Shown here piece after piece: positions 1-11,199 of a stretch of DNA of 64,000 bases. Position numbers and translations under genes: made by a program. The stretch covers positions 62,001 through 126,000 of the forward strand of contig CAJNYU010001128.1 of the NCBI GenBank assembly GCA_905331475.1, read 5' to 3'. Origin of the DNA: Rotaria socialis. Lineage: Eukaryota > Rotifera > Eurotatoria > Philodinida > Philodinidae. Under the pieces are notes generated by a model. The model saw nothing but the letters and a program-made list of their open reading frames with translations. It did no database searches and was not told where the DNA came from. Within the stretch, counting starts at the first letter, position 1. Each line of letters opens with the position of its first letter.

Positions 1-259
1 GGTTATTGTTTTCCTCTATCCATTACAACCGTTTATACAGATCTTTGGTCTAATGAAACTATATTTTCATTGACGAAATTTCAATAATTCTGACAAAGTT
101 AGATTAAATGAGTTTGTTTTTATTGTAGTTCTATTTTTCATTACTCTCTTCTTTCTTGGTTGATCAATTTATAAATAGTTCGCATTAATTGAGAAAATAG
201 AAATTTGCAGAAATTATTCTATGGATGCATTCAAATGAATAATCATTCTTTTTTTTAGA

Positions 260-2722
260 TAGCGAATCCTATCTGACGACTGTTCGTCATTGTCTTGAAC
301 ATGAGTGTACAAAACGTGGTTTAGGAAGACATATTGTTAAATACTATGGCTTAACCAGTGCTAGAACTGGATATGGCATCGAAGAACTAATTTCTAAAGT
401 ATTTCGATATTGGTCACAACATGGTTCGTCTTTTTTATTTTTCATGTCTGCTATTTACTTTCCGATGAAAATTAGGTGGTGTTTATCTACTTGGTGGTAC
501 AAATGCCGGAAAGAGTAGTTTATTTAATAGTCTTATTGATTCCGATCTTTGCCATATCCATGCACTTGATTGCATTCAACCTGCAACTGTATCAAATCTT
601 CCAGGTAAAATATTTATGCGTCACGTGTTTGATGTTTATTGTATTATTATTATTATTCAGGTACAACAATGAATGTTGTTCGTTTTCCAATTCAATTACG
701 AACAGGAAAAAATCAATTCATGCGCGAAGAACGTTTAAAAGAGCGAGAAGAAGAAATTGAACCTAAGTCAGATAACGATTATAATTCTATTGAAAATGAA
801 ACAACTGTTGATCGTATGTTCCATTATTCTTTTTTTTCCAATGAATTAGATATCAACTATATAAATTGTAGAAAATGTGGAATCAACAGTAAAATGGCGA
901 CGTCGATTTGAATCAGAGATGAATTTACCAAAAAGTGGTGTGTCATACACATATTCATCCGGTGAAAATTCATTTAGTGAGGATCGCTCATTTGACTCCA
1001 ACGAACAGAATTATATCAATTATCGACAAAAGAAAATACGAGCTTTTAATCCGGATTCGTATAAAAATGAAAAATGGCTCTATGATACACCAGGTGTTAT
1101 TTTATCTGAACAAGTAAAAGGAATTCTTTTATCAAATTCTAATGTTTTTCTTTTTTTCTTCGTTCTAGATGATTAATAAATGTAGTAATCGAACAGAACT
1201 TGCATTTTTTGATCATCAACCAGCGGTTATTCGTCCAGTGAATATTTTGCTAAACGTTGGACAAACAATATTGATTGGTGGTATTGTCAGAATTGATGTT
1301 AAACATGTAGATTATTGATCGTTCCCTTTTTTACATATTGATTCCTTTTTTCTCCTGTAGATTACAGATAATGGTCAAGCTACTATTTCTTTGATGACAA
1401 CATGTCGTTTGCCAATAAATGTGATACAAACAAAAGATTTTGAAAAATTCTATGAAAATACTCTTGAAAAGAATCAGCTTGGAGTTAGTAGACATCATCT
1501 ATTTTACTTTAGAACATAAAAGAATGATTCTTTTAGGTACCACAAAATCAAATAAATGGTCGTCTTCAAGATCCACCTCGACTTATAGGACCAACTATAG
1601 AACTTCTTGGCATGGGAGAGCAAGAAGCCGCTGGAGATATTGTTTTATCTTCTGCAGGTATGTGTTTTACCTTTTATCTGGGATCGATCGGCGACATAAG
1701 GATAGAGGTGTCTGCCGTACGGCTGAGCCGCCGCAGCGAGGTGAAAGCGTGACTTCCGTACTTCACGTGCGTCCATGTACTTCACTCGTACTCCCTTGTA
1801 CTTCACTTTTACTCCCTTGTACTCCCATCGTACTTTGCAGTACGGAAGTCGCGCTTTCCCCCCTTGCGCCGCAACCACCAAATTACTGGTAATCTTTGGG
1901 GAGCCGCCGCTGCAAGAGATAAAAATTTCTGATAGCGTCATCAGCCGCCGCTGACATCAATACATATCGAATCGAATCGAACATTTTTCTTTTAATTTTG
2001 ATCAGTGACTTTTTAACTCAGCCGCCGCCGTCACTTAAGGACTTGCAAGTATCAGCCGGAGCCGCCACTGTGGAAAAAATTTTAAGAATTTGTAGCAGCT
2101 GCCGCTGAAGACATTACTCATTCAAATAACGAGCCGCTGGAAATCTTCAAAAATTGAAAATTGTTGCCCGCCGCCGCCGTTCAACTCTTCGGCTGACACC
2201 TCTACATAAGGATATACGTATTTAAGGTTAACTCTTTATATTCGTTTTTCTTCACAAAACGTATCATTCGAGATTCTTCGATTACAAAAATAGTCCATAA
2301 TCATCATTTGATTGATTTTCTTTACAGAAAGGATAAGAAGCAGTGATGAAGAAGATGAAAAACTTCTGTGCCTATTCAAATTTTACTGATTATCATTGAA
2401 AGTTTATGGAAATTTTTATTTGAATTTAGGTTGGGCTAGTGTTCAATGTAGTCGCGATAAATATGTGATATTTGATGTGATGACACCAGATGGCCTTGGT
2501 ATTCATCTGAGACAACCCGCACTCCTGAAATATTTAATTCATTTACGAGGTTCACGAGTAGGAAAAACACCATTCTTCAATAAACATGTTTTTAAAGAAG
2601 ATCAACAGAAAAGTAAAGATCAAAGTCAATATCAATCGAATGAACTTGAAATGATTATCAATGAAAAAATATGGAAAGGAGATATAAACAACCGTCGACG
2701 AAATGCTGAGCATAAAAGATAA
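260..2722 (+). CDS. NOA1: NOA1-like mitochondrial GTPase, 5' end outside window
   Basis: Circularly permuted GTPase of the NOA1/YqeH type, known to act in mitochondrial ribosome assembly and translation. In exon order one sees the G5-like segment (LTSARTGYGIEELISKV, exon ending at 423), then the P-loop GGTNAGKSSLFNSL (exon from 476), PGTT (from 660), and the G3 motif DTPG (near 1090). The C-terminal domain starts GWASVQ at 2430 and stops at 2720-2722. Having G5 before G1 is the hallmark of the permuted family. Introns are mostly 50-65 nt with GT-AG ends; examples are 424-475 and 814-871. The intron at 1658-2429 is about 772 nt because it holds a transposable element; skipping it joins LSSAG to GWASV in frame, as in the family. 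The N-terminal zinc-finger and NKxD exons must lie before base 260. Identity is secure; some inner exon ends are by eye. Confidence 0.9.
1704..2203. mobile_element. Non-autonomous DNA transposon (MITE) with 10-bp target duplication, in NOA1 intron
   Basis: The ends are inverted repeats: AGAGGTGTCTGCCG at 1704-1717 and CGGCTGACACCTCT at 2190-2203, 13 of 14 positions paired. They are flanked by the direct repeat ACATAAGGAT at 1694-1703 and 2204-2213. The inside is very GC-rich with many GCCGCC blocks, against an AT-rich background, and holds a long inverted pair at 1746-1761 and 1840-1855 (15 of 16 match) around short tandem GTACTCCCTT-like units. No transposase frame is visible. A 10-bp duplication fits Mutator-like (MULE) transposases, which make 9-11 bp duplications. 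The family assignment is inference. Confidence 0.85.
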
Positions 2723-5700
2723 TCATTGTTATTATTGCTATTATTTTTTCGAATAAATGATAATTAAAGAACATATCTAACTATAATTTCAGAAATTTTA
2801 AACTGAATTATCATCCTTTTCATATTTGTACGTGTTATTATTTCTAATAAGAGATTATTTCATTTACAGGTTCATAGAAGAGCTACTTTAATTTCAGCTA
2901 AAGTTTCTTCGTCTGATAAATATCTCTAGTTTAATTAAGAATCACAATTAATAGATAAATGAAGTAACCTTATAGAAAAAGTTTTGTCTAATTGTATTTT
3001 CGAGTTTTAGTGTGATTGTTATACTGCAAGAGTTCACATAGTTGAAAGAAAAAAATACTGATGATATTGTTCTTCATCGTACAATCGGTACAACATTGTC
3101 ATAGGTTAGTGAGATGATAAGTCAAAACAAATCAACTAAAGATTGCAAACTTCAATTTTGAAGAAAGTAAAGTTCGGAAATATTAAATTCTATTTTACAC
3201 AAATTAAAAAAATTCAATATTGTATTACTACTAATAAACGAGATATGCTTCTTCATGTTAAGATATTTCTTATCGAAATTCATAGTTTTCCATTTCTCCG
3301 TAGCAATTTCATTCTTTATTGATTTAATTTCAATTGAAATCAGACTAGTTTTTATTTCACGATTAAATTAAAGTAATCATAATTTTATATATGGTTAAAT
3401 TAGATGTACAGCTAATACAAATGTAGTACGATGATTTCAACTGACTCTGATAGAGACTTCGTATTATATACGACAATATGAATCTAAACACTATTTTGAG
3501 TTTCAACTATAATATCACTATATTTATTCGGATAAACAAGTATTCTTAGATCAAAATAAAGTTATTAGCTAATCCAAACATTCATTGAAGATGGCTGCAC
3601 AAAAATAGTTCTTGTTAGAATGAGTTGAATATTCCACAAATCTTTTTCTATTTTACTTTCTTCCATCAACTAGCGATGGAGAGTTTTAAATATTCAATCT
3701 TATTTTGTCTACTGTTTCTAACAATATTGGTATTGTCTCGTTTGAGACTTTTTAAACCTCATTTCTTGATGCCATCGAGCTAAATTTGATTAGAAAGAAG
3801 AATTCTAAGCTCACATCCAACTCAATATCTAAGTACGTATCGATAGCAGTCACCGAGATATCATGACTTAAATTTTATCTCTGTGCCGCAATAGTGCTCA
3901 AATTATTCATAGATATCTTGATTTGTGATTATTTCCATAAAATGTGAAATCTTTTGTTAACAATATTGTATTTAGATCTACTTATCCCAGTCAACTGTTT
4001 TGGTTAGGTATTAAACACCCAAAGACAGAAGAATTTTTCATGTTTGCCTTCAATATTCAGGTAGTCAACAAACATCACATGTTTTCTCGATTGATATCAA
4101 AATCAGTCAATTTGATAATCATCAGAGAATCACTGATAGATGAGCAAAAAATTAAAATAGTCGTCTGTGAACGTTCGAGAGTATTGATGGCATATCATTT
4201 TTTTAAATAGAATAATAAGTTTAACCGACTTTGCTTGCATTTATAATGACTAGCAACTAAGATGCTAATGAATTGATTCACTATTGAAATAATTGCTCCG
4301 AATAAAATTTCAGATCTAGAATAGATCTATTAGAATCTTTAATTTTTAATTTATTTGGTAAACTCGGAATTCACGGAAAACAGATTGTCTAAAATGAATT
4401 AATTCAAGTACAGTATTGTGTCAGAGATATTTTATCAAAGCTTCATGCAGTTCGATAAACTCAACGTGAACATGAATATATCAGAGAGTGTCAATTCTTG
4501 TTTCCACTACGAATAATGCAGAAGTCAAAAAGACTCCTAAGAATATTACGCATTCAATATTAAAGAAAAAAGTTAATTGAGGTGTTTATAATTTGAGCTG
4601 ATCAACCTTTTCTTGTTTTCATACATGATGGAGAAGTTATCTTCAATGCCACTAAACAATATTTCCTGTCGACACATCAATATATATTGAACCAACTAAT
4701 GTGATTAAAATAAAAACATGACTGTACTTATATATTAGCCACATAGTTATCTGTATCCTCATTTTTGTAGATGATTTCAAAGTACGAGCAGTAATCGATA
4801 TTGTTTTTTATTATGATGTTTTACTCATTGATTCTTTCTCTTTCACCAAAACTACAGTCTACCATTCACAAGCGTCACTTGTTGCTTACTATTACATAGA
4901 TAAATGCTTTGTTTTATTGAAGGACAATGGAATAATTATATCACTTTTGCATGTTATACAAGCTGTGTACGTTTTTATATTATCATGTATTGTGCATCGG
5001 TATATACTTAATCCTATCATATTTACTTCTTGAATACTCATTGACGGGATAAAAGAAAGTAGACAAATAAGTAACGCGTGAAACATTTATGTCTTTTCAG
5101 AAACAATAAAAATATTATGAATAAAATGATTTTAACAAAAAGGAACTTGAAAAGTTAATATAAGATAGGAACCTATCACTGATACACGTCGAGAAGACAA
5201 TAACATCAAAACTAAGCGAGTAATGGAATTTTTGTCGTTATACTTTTGTTTATTATATAATATTTCATGAGTCAACTTGTTTATCAATATGACTCAGACT
5301 ATTTGACTATTGTAATAATAGAACTCCGATATAAGCTTTCACAAAACTTTCTTTCAATAACTTCAACTTCACCAGAGTTGAAGTCAGAATCAGATTTCTG
5401 AGTTCAATCCGATACAGATGACTGACTACTCTGACTCCGACTTCGATGAAACATAGAATCGGGTTCCGGAGGCTGATAGAGCTCATTATAGCAAACAAGA
5501 TATTCTATTCAAACAATCCGAATGCCGAATATACGACAAAATTTGTTTGATTGTGTCTAGGAAAAGTTTCTTTTCTTTCATTGTTTGTTTGGTGAAAGAA
5601 AGTTTCAAATTCTCTTCCTGTTACTTTTTTTCATTCAAACTTGAGAAAATTCATTTGCCTGTTAGAAAAAAGATATTCTTTTACTTCATTATTTTGCATA

Positions 5701-6538
5701 GGTAGGTAATTATTTTCATTGGATCTTTTTGTAAAAAAAACGTACTATGCTTGTTCTGATTAGGTACTTGATTGGTCTCGACTTTTTTTAATCCACAAAT
5801 CAATAATTTCTCGATCTTAAGTTTTAAATGCGATAGATTACACCCGTTAAGTGGTCTCGAAAAATAAAAATAAAATTTTTTATCAAAACTATCTGATTTA
5901 GTTGGATAACAGCCGACGTTTGGTCTATTTTCAATCCTACAGAATATAAACTATATTTATATACGATGCCAGAAAGTTTCTTTTCGGTCAATCTACAATG
6001 GTGGATGCGCTTACTATTGTCACGATTTTAATTGAAATCGAAAGGAATCTAATTCATCTTAAATCAATGCAAGATGTAAAACAACTTGATTTTTTTCTTA
6101 GGAAATATGTTTCTTTTTTTGAATTCACATGAATGTGAAGCTTAACTCACACATCTGCATTCATATGCATTCATTCTCAATCATCTAGTTAAAACGTGTA
6201 TCTCCGTGTCGTATGCGGAGAAATACGACCATATACTGTTTAAAACGGAGATCGTAAACGGCCGTTGTTTTTCTCTCCGTATATGATCGTATGTCTCTGT
6301 ATGCGATACGGAGATATATGATAGTAATACTGAGTCATGTATTTCTCCGTATGCAGTCGTAAATGGCCATGCTTGTTCGACCTGAGCACTATATTTTTTA
6401 TGAAATAATATAAAGATATACGGTTTAAACTATCGATCATTCGTACTTGACTGATTGCTGCTGATATTACTTTGAATTGCTTCACATTTATTTTTCAATA
6501 TCAATTAACTTTCAAGTTAAATTTTAGATAAGAATATT
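2723..6538. other. Intergenic, no supported gene
   Basis: AT-rich sequence between NOA1 and a decayed gene. Only short chance frames occur; the longest (3944-4210) has no recognisable motif, no intron partner and biased AT content. The only structured part is the CTCCGTAT palindrome cluster at 6201-6350. Confidence 0.6.
6201..6350. repeat. Cluster of alternating CTCCGTAT / ATACGGAG palindromes
   Basis: The core TCTCCGT (or its complement ACGGAGA/GCGGAGA) occurs at about 6201, 6216, 6245, 6274, 6308 and 6344 in mixed orientation, giving several nested hairpins. The clearest has arms 6274-6282 (TCTCCGTAT) and 6306-6314 (ATACGGAGA). The outer copies are GCGGAGAAATAC and GTATTTCTCCGT. It could be a fold-back element or the remnant of one; no target duplication was found. 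Confidence 0.55.
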
Positions 6539-8957
6539 ATGATGTTACAATCAACGAGTGATTTAAAAAAGATATACCCGCACAGTAAAAATATCACGAA
6601 ATCTCGTACAGATATGCTTTTGATGTTGCAACATGAGCAAACTAGAGGTCTGATGGTGAATAACATGCGCAATATTCATATAGAAAAGTTACGAATTCGC
6701 GTAAATAGGTTAGCTCTCATGCGAAACGAGGAGATCATGAGAGTTTATTCGAATATGAATCTAAGCAGAAACATATCAGCATCACCACGATGTCGATGTC
6801 ACCCAGATATCTCAACCAAATCAGGCAATCGTCTAGAACTTCGCAACGACAACGAAGACCAATAACTGCAATTGGAAAGAAATCGTCGACACAACGTCGA
6901 TCATTGATACGAGCACGATGGTCATCGTCAACATCGCCAGGGCCAGAATTAGTTAGAATGTCTCGATCGCAAGCATCGTCACCATCGCCGCCATTGCCTC
7001 AAAAATCGATAGCACAGCCAAGATCACTATCACCTATTACTTCTCTAAAAGTAAAGCATATTATTGTGGAATCTAGCAAAACTGTCATTGGCATGGTACC
7101 AGTTTCGCTTGAAACCAATCACGAGATAGATAACAGCGATTCCGGAAGCAAAAACGAAAAAAAAGATGATATTATCTATCCAGAAAATATTACTGATCTT
7201 TATCCATATACAATAGTTGCACGCTACCGAAAAGCTCTTGATGAAACGACAAATTTTCGTCTTAAACCAATTCTTGTAGGCAAAGACTGGCCGGAAACAT
7301 TCATTCTCGGGATAGAAATTTTTGTTCAACAGCATAGTTGCCACTTGAATTTTATCGGCGAAAAGTAACAGTTTGACAAGAGCATCTACCGTGCAGATTG
7401 TGGGCTGGTTGATTTAGGTAGCATTCATCTGCTGACTACGGACTTAGTAGTAACAGCAAACTTTCAATTTGAAATCGATCTAGACTACGATAATGATATC
7501 ACACAATCGAAAGAGAACAAAGCACAATTTGTACTTGACTTTTGCAAATCAGTATCGAAAGTATTGTCGTGCGCAAATCATAATGTACGTGTGTTTTCTA
7601 TCGATAAAATGGCTAAAAACTTAAAAGCAAGTGATATAAACTTTGGTTTGATCACACCTGATCGACAGACAGCCGAACAGCTTGTGTTCATGATTTACAG
7701 GTATCGTTTCCACAGTAATTTTTTTGTTTCAGTGACTTTGATATCTCCCTTATAAGTAAGGATCCTAATGCAAAACTCAGAATTCATAGTATGATTATAG
7801 AAATGCTTTTCATTTTTAAGATTTGTAATAAATCAACGATGAGTTAAGCTTCCAAAATCTTAAAAAATCATGTTAAAATTTTAGGATAAATGTTTGCCTA
7901 TAATGATCATAAATGAGATAGACAATGGGGTATATTCAAATCAACTAGAATTTCTATTGAGCACACTCGGAAAATAATACTAATGTTTTACAACAGTTTT
8001 CTAGTTAGATTAACAGTTATTAAATTTTACTGATAATTTTCACGGAAAAATTGACATCAAAGTTTATACTATTAGAATTTTACTTCGCGCTACTGTTAAG
8101 GTAATCTAAAGAGGCAAATAACGAGATGATTTTCTAAGTCAACCAGTAATATTACTATAATTGGATCATGATCATATCTTATTTTTTTGTGGTAATGGCT
8201 TTGGATTCTTATAAAAAACAATTCCTACAAAGTTTTATATTATTTGAAACATACTATATATATATATAACCAATATTAGTACTTTCTTTGAAGGTCCAAG
8301 CTCGTTCAGGCTTCTTGACCGATAAGATTCTTAAACATGTCAAACCCGAAGAATATGAATGTAGATGGAAACCCGTACTAACTCACTTACAAATAAATCC
8401 GGATGACTTAGATTCGCAATTTAATTTTGACTAGAGACACCAGGTTTACCCGACGTACTTAAGCGTGGAAGCTATCCATACTATCTTTCACTTGGTTGGT
8501 ATCATCATGCATTTAAACTTCTTGATAAATATGAAGGTAGCAAAGCCTGGCTTGGTTGTGTTAACGCTGAGAGAGAATGGCCTGTAGCCTTTCATGGTAC
8601 GCATTAACGGCAGTGCGGAGCATTGCTAAGCACGGTCTCTTATCCAGCACTACAAAAAAAGACGCAATGCTTGACGAAGCATTTGAACAAATTGGAGAAG
8701 AGACGAATCATGTTGGATTTTACATCGCTGCACATTGTGAAGGTGGGTCGTATCCTCAATATACTGTGCCATTTACTGTACCGCCGTTTCCAGATAAGAG
8801 TGAGCGGTTTAGTATTGTGTTTCAATGTCGTGTAAAACCTGGAAAATTTACAACTCATAAAAGTTCTGTCAGTGTTGGTGAAGCGTGGCGTATTGTTGAT
8901 CCAAGTGCAATACGACCATACGGTATTTTACTTAAAAAAGAAGATTTAACTGAATAA
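6539..8957 (+). pseudogene. Broken gene of the W-x-V-x-F-H-G-T family (predicted ADP-ribosyltransferase-like)
   Basis: Coding similarity runs through several frames. An N-terminal region (6539-6865, then a shift to the frame at 6790-7368) ends in an in-frame TAA at 7366-7368; the same frame continues at once with FDKSIYRADCGLVDLG and runs to about 7700. An intron of about 590 nt follows, and coding resumes near 8296 (VQARSGFLTDKILKHV). A shift near 8430 leads to PGLPDVLKRGSYPYYLSLGW and WPVAFHGT (about 8578-8601). A second shift follows directly, and the last frame runs to 8957 with AVRSIAKHGLL, VFQCRVKPGKF and IRPYGILL. The end matches the two intact genes at 53487-54443 and 55105-56452 in order and spacing (HGT, LQCRxxPxxF, PYGLL). 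At least one nonsense codon and three frame breaks argue for a pseudogene; assembly indels could explain some breaks. Confidence 0.75.
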
Positions 8958-9710
8958 AAGGAAGAAATCTCAAAATAGACATATTCAATCAACACTGGAT
9001 CAGACTTGTCTAAGTTCATTTTTTCTGTGAAGGTTTTTTCCATGTTTTTAAGCTTTATTGTGACATTTTTCGATAAACGTTAAATTTATTATACTGCCCT
9101 TGTATGCTATCTCACTTAGATAATATATACGTATGCGTTTAAGACCAATACCTACTAGAATATTCGACTTGGACGAGAGAATCGATACTATTACATTGAA
9201 TGAAAGTTGAAAACAGTTAAGGATTATCGAAAATGGAAATACACAGTGGCAATATTCATATCAGCTAAAGATTATTAAACGACTACAAGCTGATAGAAGA
9301 CAAGGCGCAGACCTTCAAAAATGCTTGCAAAAGAAATGGAACTAATATGGATCATCAAAAATTCAGACTGATTTCATGTCACAACCGAATGTGAAATAGT
9401 ATGCCATAGAGTGTTTATCTGCGAAGCATTTAAAAATGGAAAAGTTTCGAAAAGTTGAAAAAATTGAGAACTTCCAGAGAGTCTCAAACAGTATAAAAAT
9501 CTAGTCAAATCTTAAAAATGAGCAGTTCTTCATAATCAGTTTAAGTATTATTTCAACATCTTGAAAATACTTGAACTAAAATAGTAAATTCAGGTATAGG
9601 GGCTTGTACTTCTTTTGAATTTGTAATTCGTCTTTTTCCGATTGACTTTTCGTGTATTTTATACCGATGCTAATATACTGACATGTTTACCTTTGCTTGT
9701 AATTTTACAG
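8958..9710. other. Intergenic, nothing recognised
   Basis: AT-rich spacer without a convincing frame, hairpin or repeat. Confidence 0.5.
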
Positions 9711-10383
9711 GAGCAAAAGACGCGAAAACTCTCGAGGACTGACTCTGGTATTTCCTAGAAGCATCCGTGAACTGTTAAGTAGACTCGAATCTGAAGACAA
9801 TACTCGGAAATATTTTTTAGTGACATTAAATCACGATAAATTCTGTTGTCAGATTCAGCTTGTACGGCCGTATTGGGACATCTTGACCAGGTCGAAAACA
9901 TAGGAGCATTGTTCATCGTCTATAGTCGAAAGTCAATCATTGGTAACGTATTCGGAAAACCTTTTCTGAACGGAAACTGTATCGACGTATCTTTTACGGT
10001 ATCTAGCAATGGTGGTAAATACACTGGAAACGGAGATCGAAAATTGTTTTAGGAATTCTGCCTCGGAAATTCAATGGAAAATCACCGGACCAGACAGCTT
10101 TCCGCAGTACATATACGGATTTGGTCTATTTTTAATATTTAATTATTTTTTTTTACGCTTGCTATTCAGAACGATGCTCTGAAGCTGACATTGAGTATAA
10201 ACGAAAGCCTGAATCCACTTCTGGTAGGACCAATCAAACTACTCGAAGACTTGCACCAATCAAAAGGAAAATACAAAATATCATTAGCACTCCACAAAAT
10301 ACCAAAATATATGCGCTAACACTTACTATGGGGATGTCATACCGTTGTGCCGTGTTTCTGATGACAGATGTACATTGTGCTTA
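9711..10383 (+). pseudogene. Possible degenerate coding remnant, unknown family
   Basis: Three neighbouring stretches read like protein but in different frames. The first is 9711-9903 (starts RSKRRENSRGLTLVFPRS, preceded by a good acceptor TTTTACAG). The second is 9846-10052 (contains ENIGALFIVYSRKSIIG). The third runs from about 10170, after a TTCAG acceptor, to the stop at 10381-10383 (contains MGMSYRCAVFLMTDVHC). Base composition is less AT-rich than the surroundings. No family was recognised, and the link between the pieces is inference; they may belong with the decayed gene just upstream. Confidence 0.3.
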
Positions 10384-11199
10384 AATGTTTTACATGTTCT
10401 AAAAATGATGCTAAAGCCATAGCTACAATATTGTGACTTTTGGTTTTGGTTTTTCTATGTGTTGTCTGTTTGTTTATTTAGTGAAGATCAGTTTTTTAGT
10501 TGATAGAAACTAAAATAAGAAAATACTTTTTTATTGTATCAAACTTCGAAATTATAGACCTTGTATATTTGGTCAATTAAAACAGCGTTTACTATAGAAC
10601 TGTATGTTAAATTTCTATTAGAAACTGCCATAATATGCAATGTGATGTAGTGACACTGATGAAATCGATGTCTCTTACTTGTGAATGTCGATAAAAATGG
10701 TGCCACCTCTTCTATTATTAATCTGTATTATTTCTGTTGATGAATAATACGCTACTTGTTCTGTTGGATAATTACAATCCCTTTAAAGGACTTTAATGAA
10801 TACATTCCGCTGTTTGAATCTATGTAATATTCAGTTGTCTATTGTATGGTGGAATGAGAAACTTCGGTCCTAAACAAAAGATTTTAGGCGATTCTTCTCA
10901 AATCATGCATACTCCACTTATAAATTACCTGATAAAGTACTGTGTGATAGTGATGGCGCATGTAAAAGTCGAACAAGTACAGTATACTTTAAAACGATAC
11001 TTGGTGCGCTTAGGCCATTTTTTAAATTATTTTATTGATATGATCAATAAATAGAATTTACACTGTTCTATTGATTTAAAAAGGATAAATATTCAAAATC
11101 TCTGAAAAAGAGATGAGAACTACGCATTTAACACATACAAAGTGTGAATAATTATATCACTATTTTCTTTTTCTTCGTTTTTCTAGATAAATACGAAAA
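10384..11199. other. Intergenic, nothing recognised
   Basis: Contains one 70-codon frame (10842-11054) with no motif or splice context. A pyrimidine tract and TTCTAG just before the next ATG (11185) suggest a 5' UTR intron end of the downstream gene. Confidence 0.5.

Noticed and set aside
1440..1941. Frames on both strands across the GC-rich element
   Set aside because: They are read-through of NOA1 exons, intron and transposon sequence; no protein family is seen.
2328..2367. Extra NOA1 exon between AG at 2327 and GT at 2368
   Set aside because: Phase does not fit the next exon, while a direct join from 1657 to 2430 is in phase and matches the family (SSAG-WASV).
3944..4210. 88-codon frame in the NOA1 downstream spacer
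   Set aside because: No motif, no splice partner, AT-driven composition.
6539..8957. Reading the TAA or shifts of the YHGT pseudogene as recoding
   Set aside because: The stop is TAA (not TGA), several breaks need different shifts, and no recoding signal was seen.
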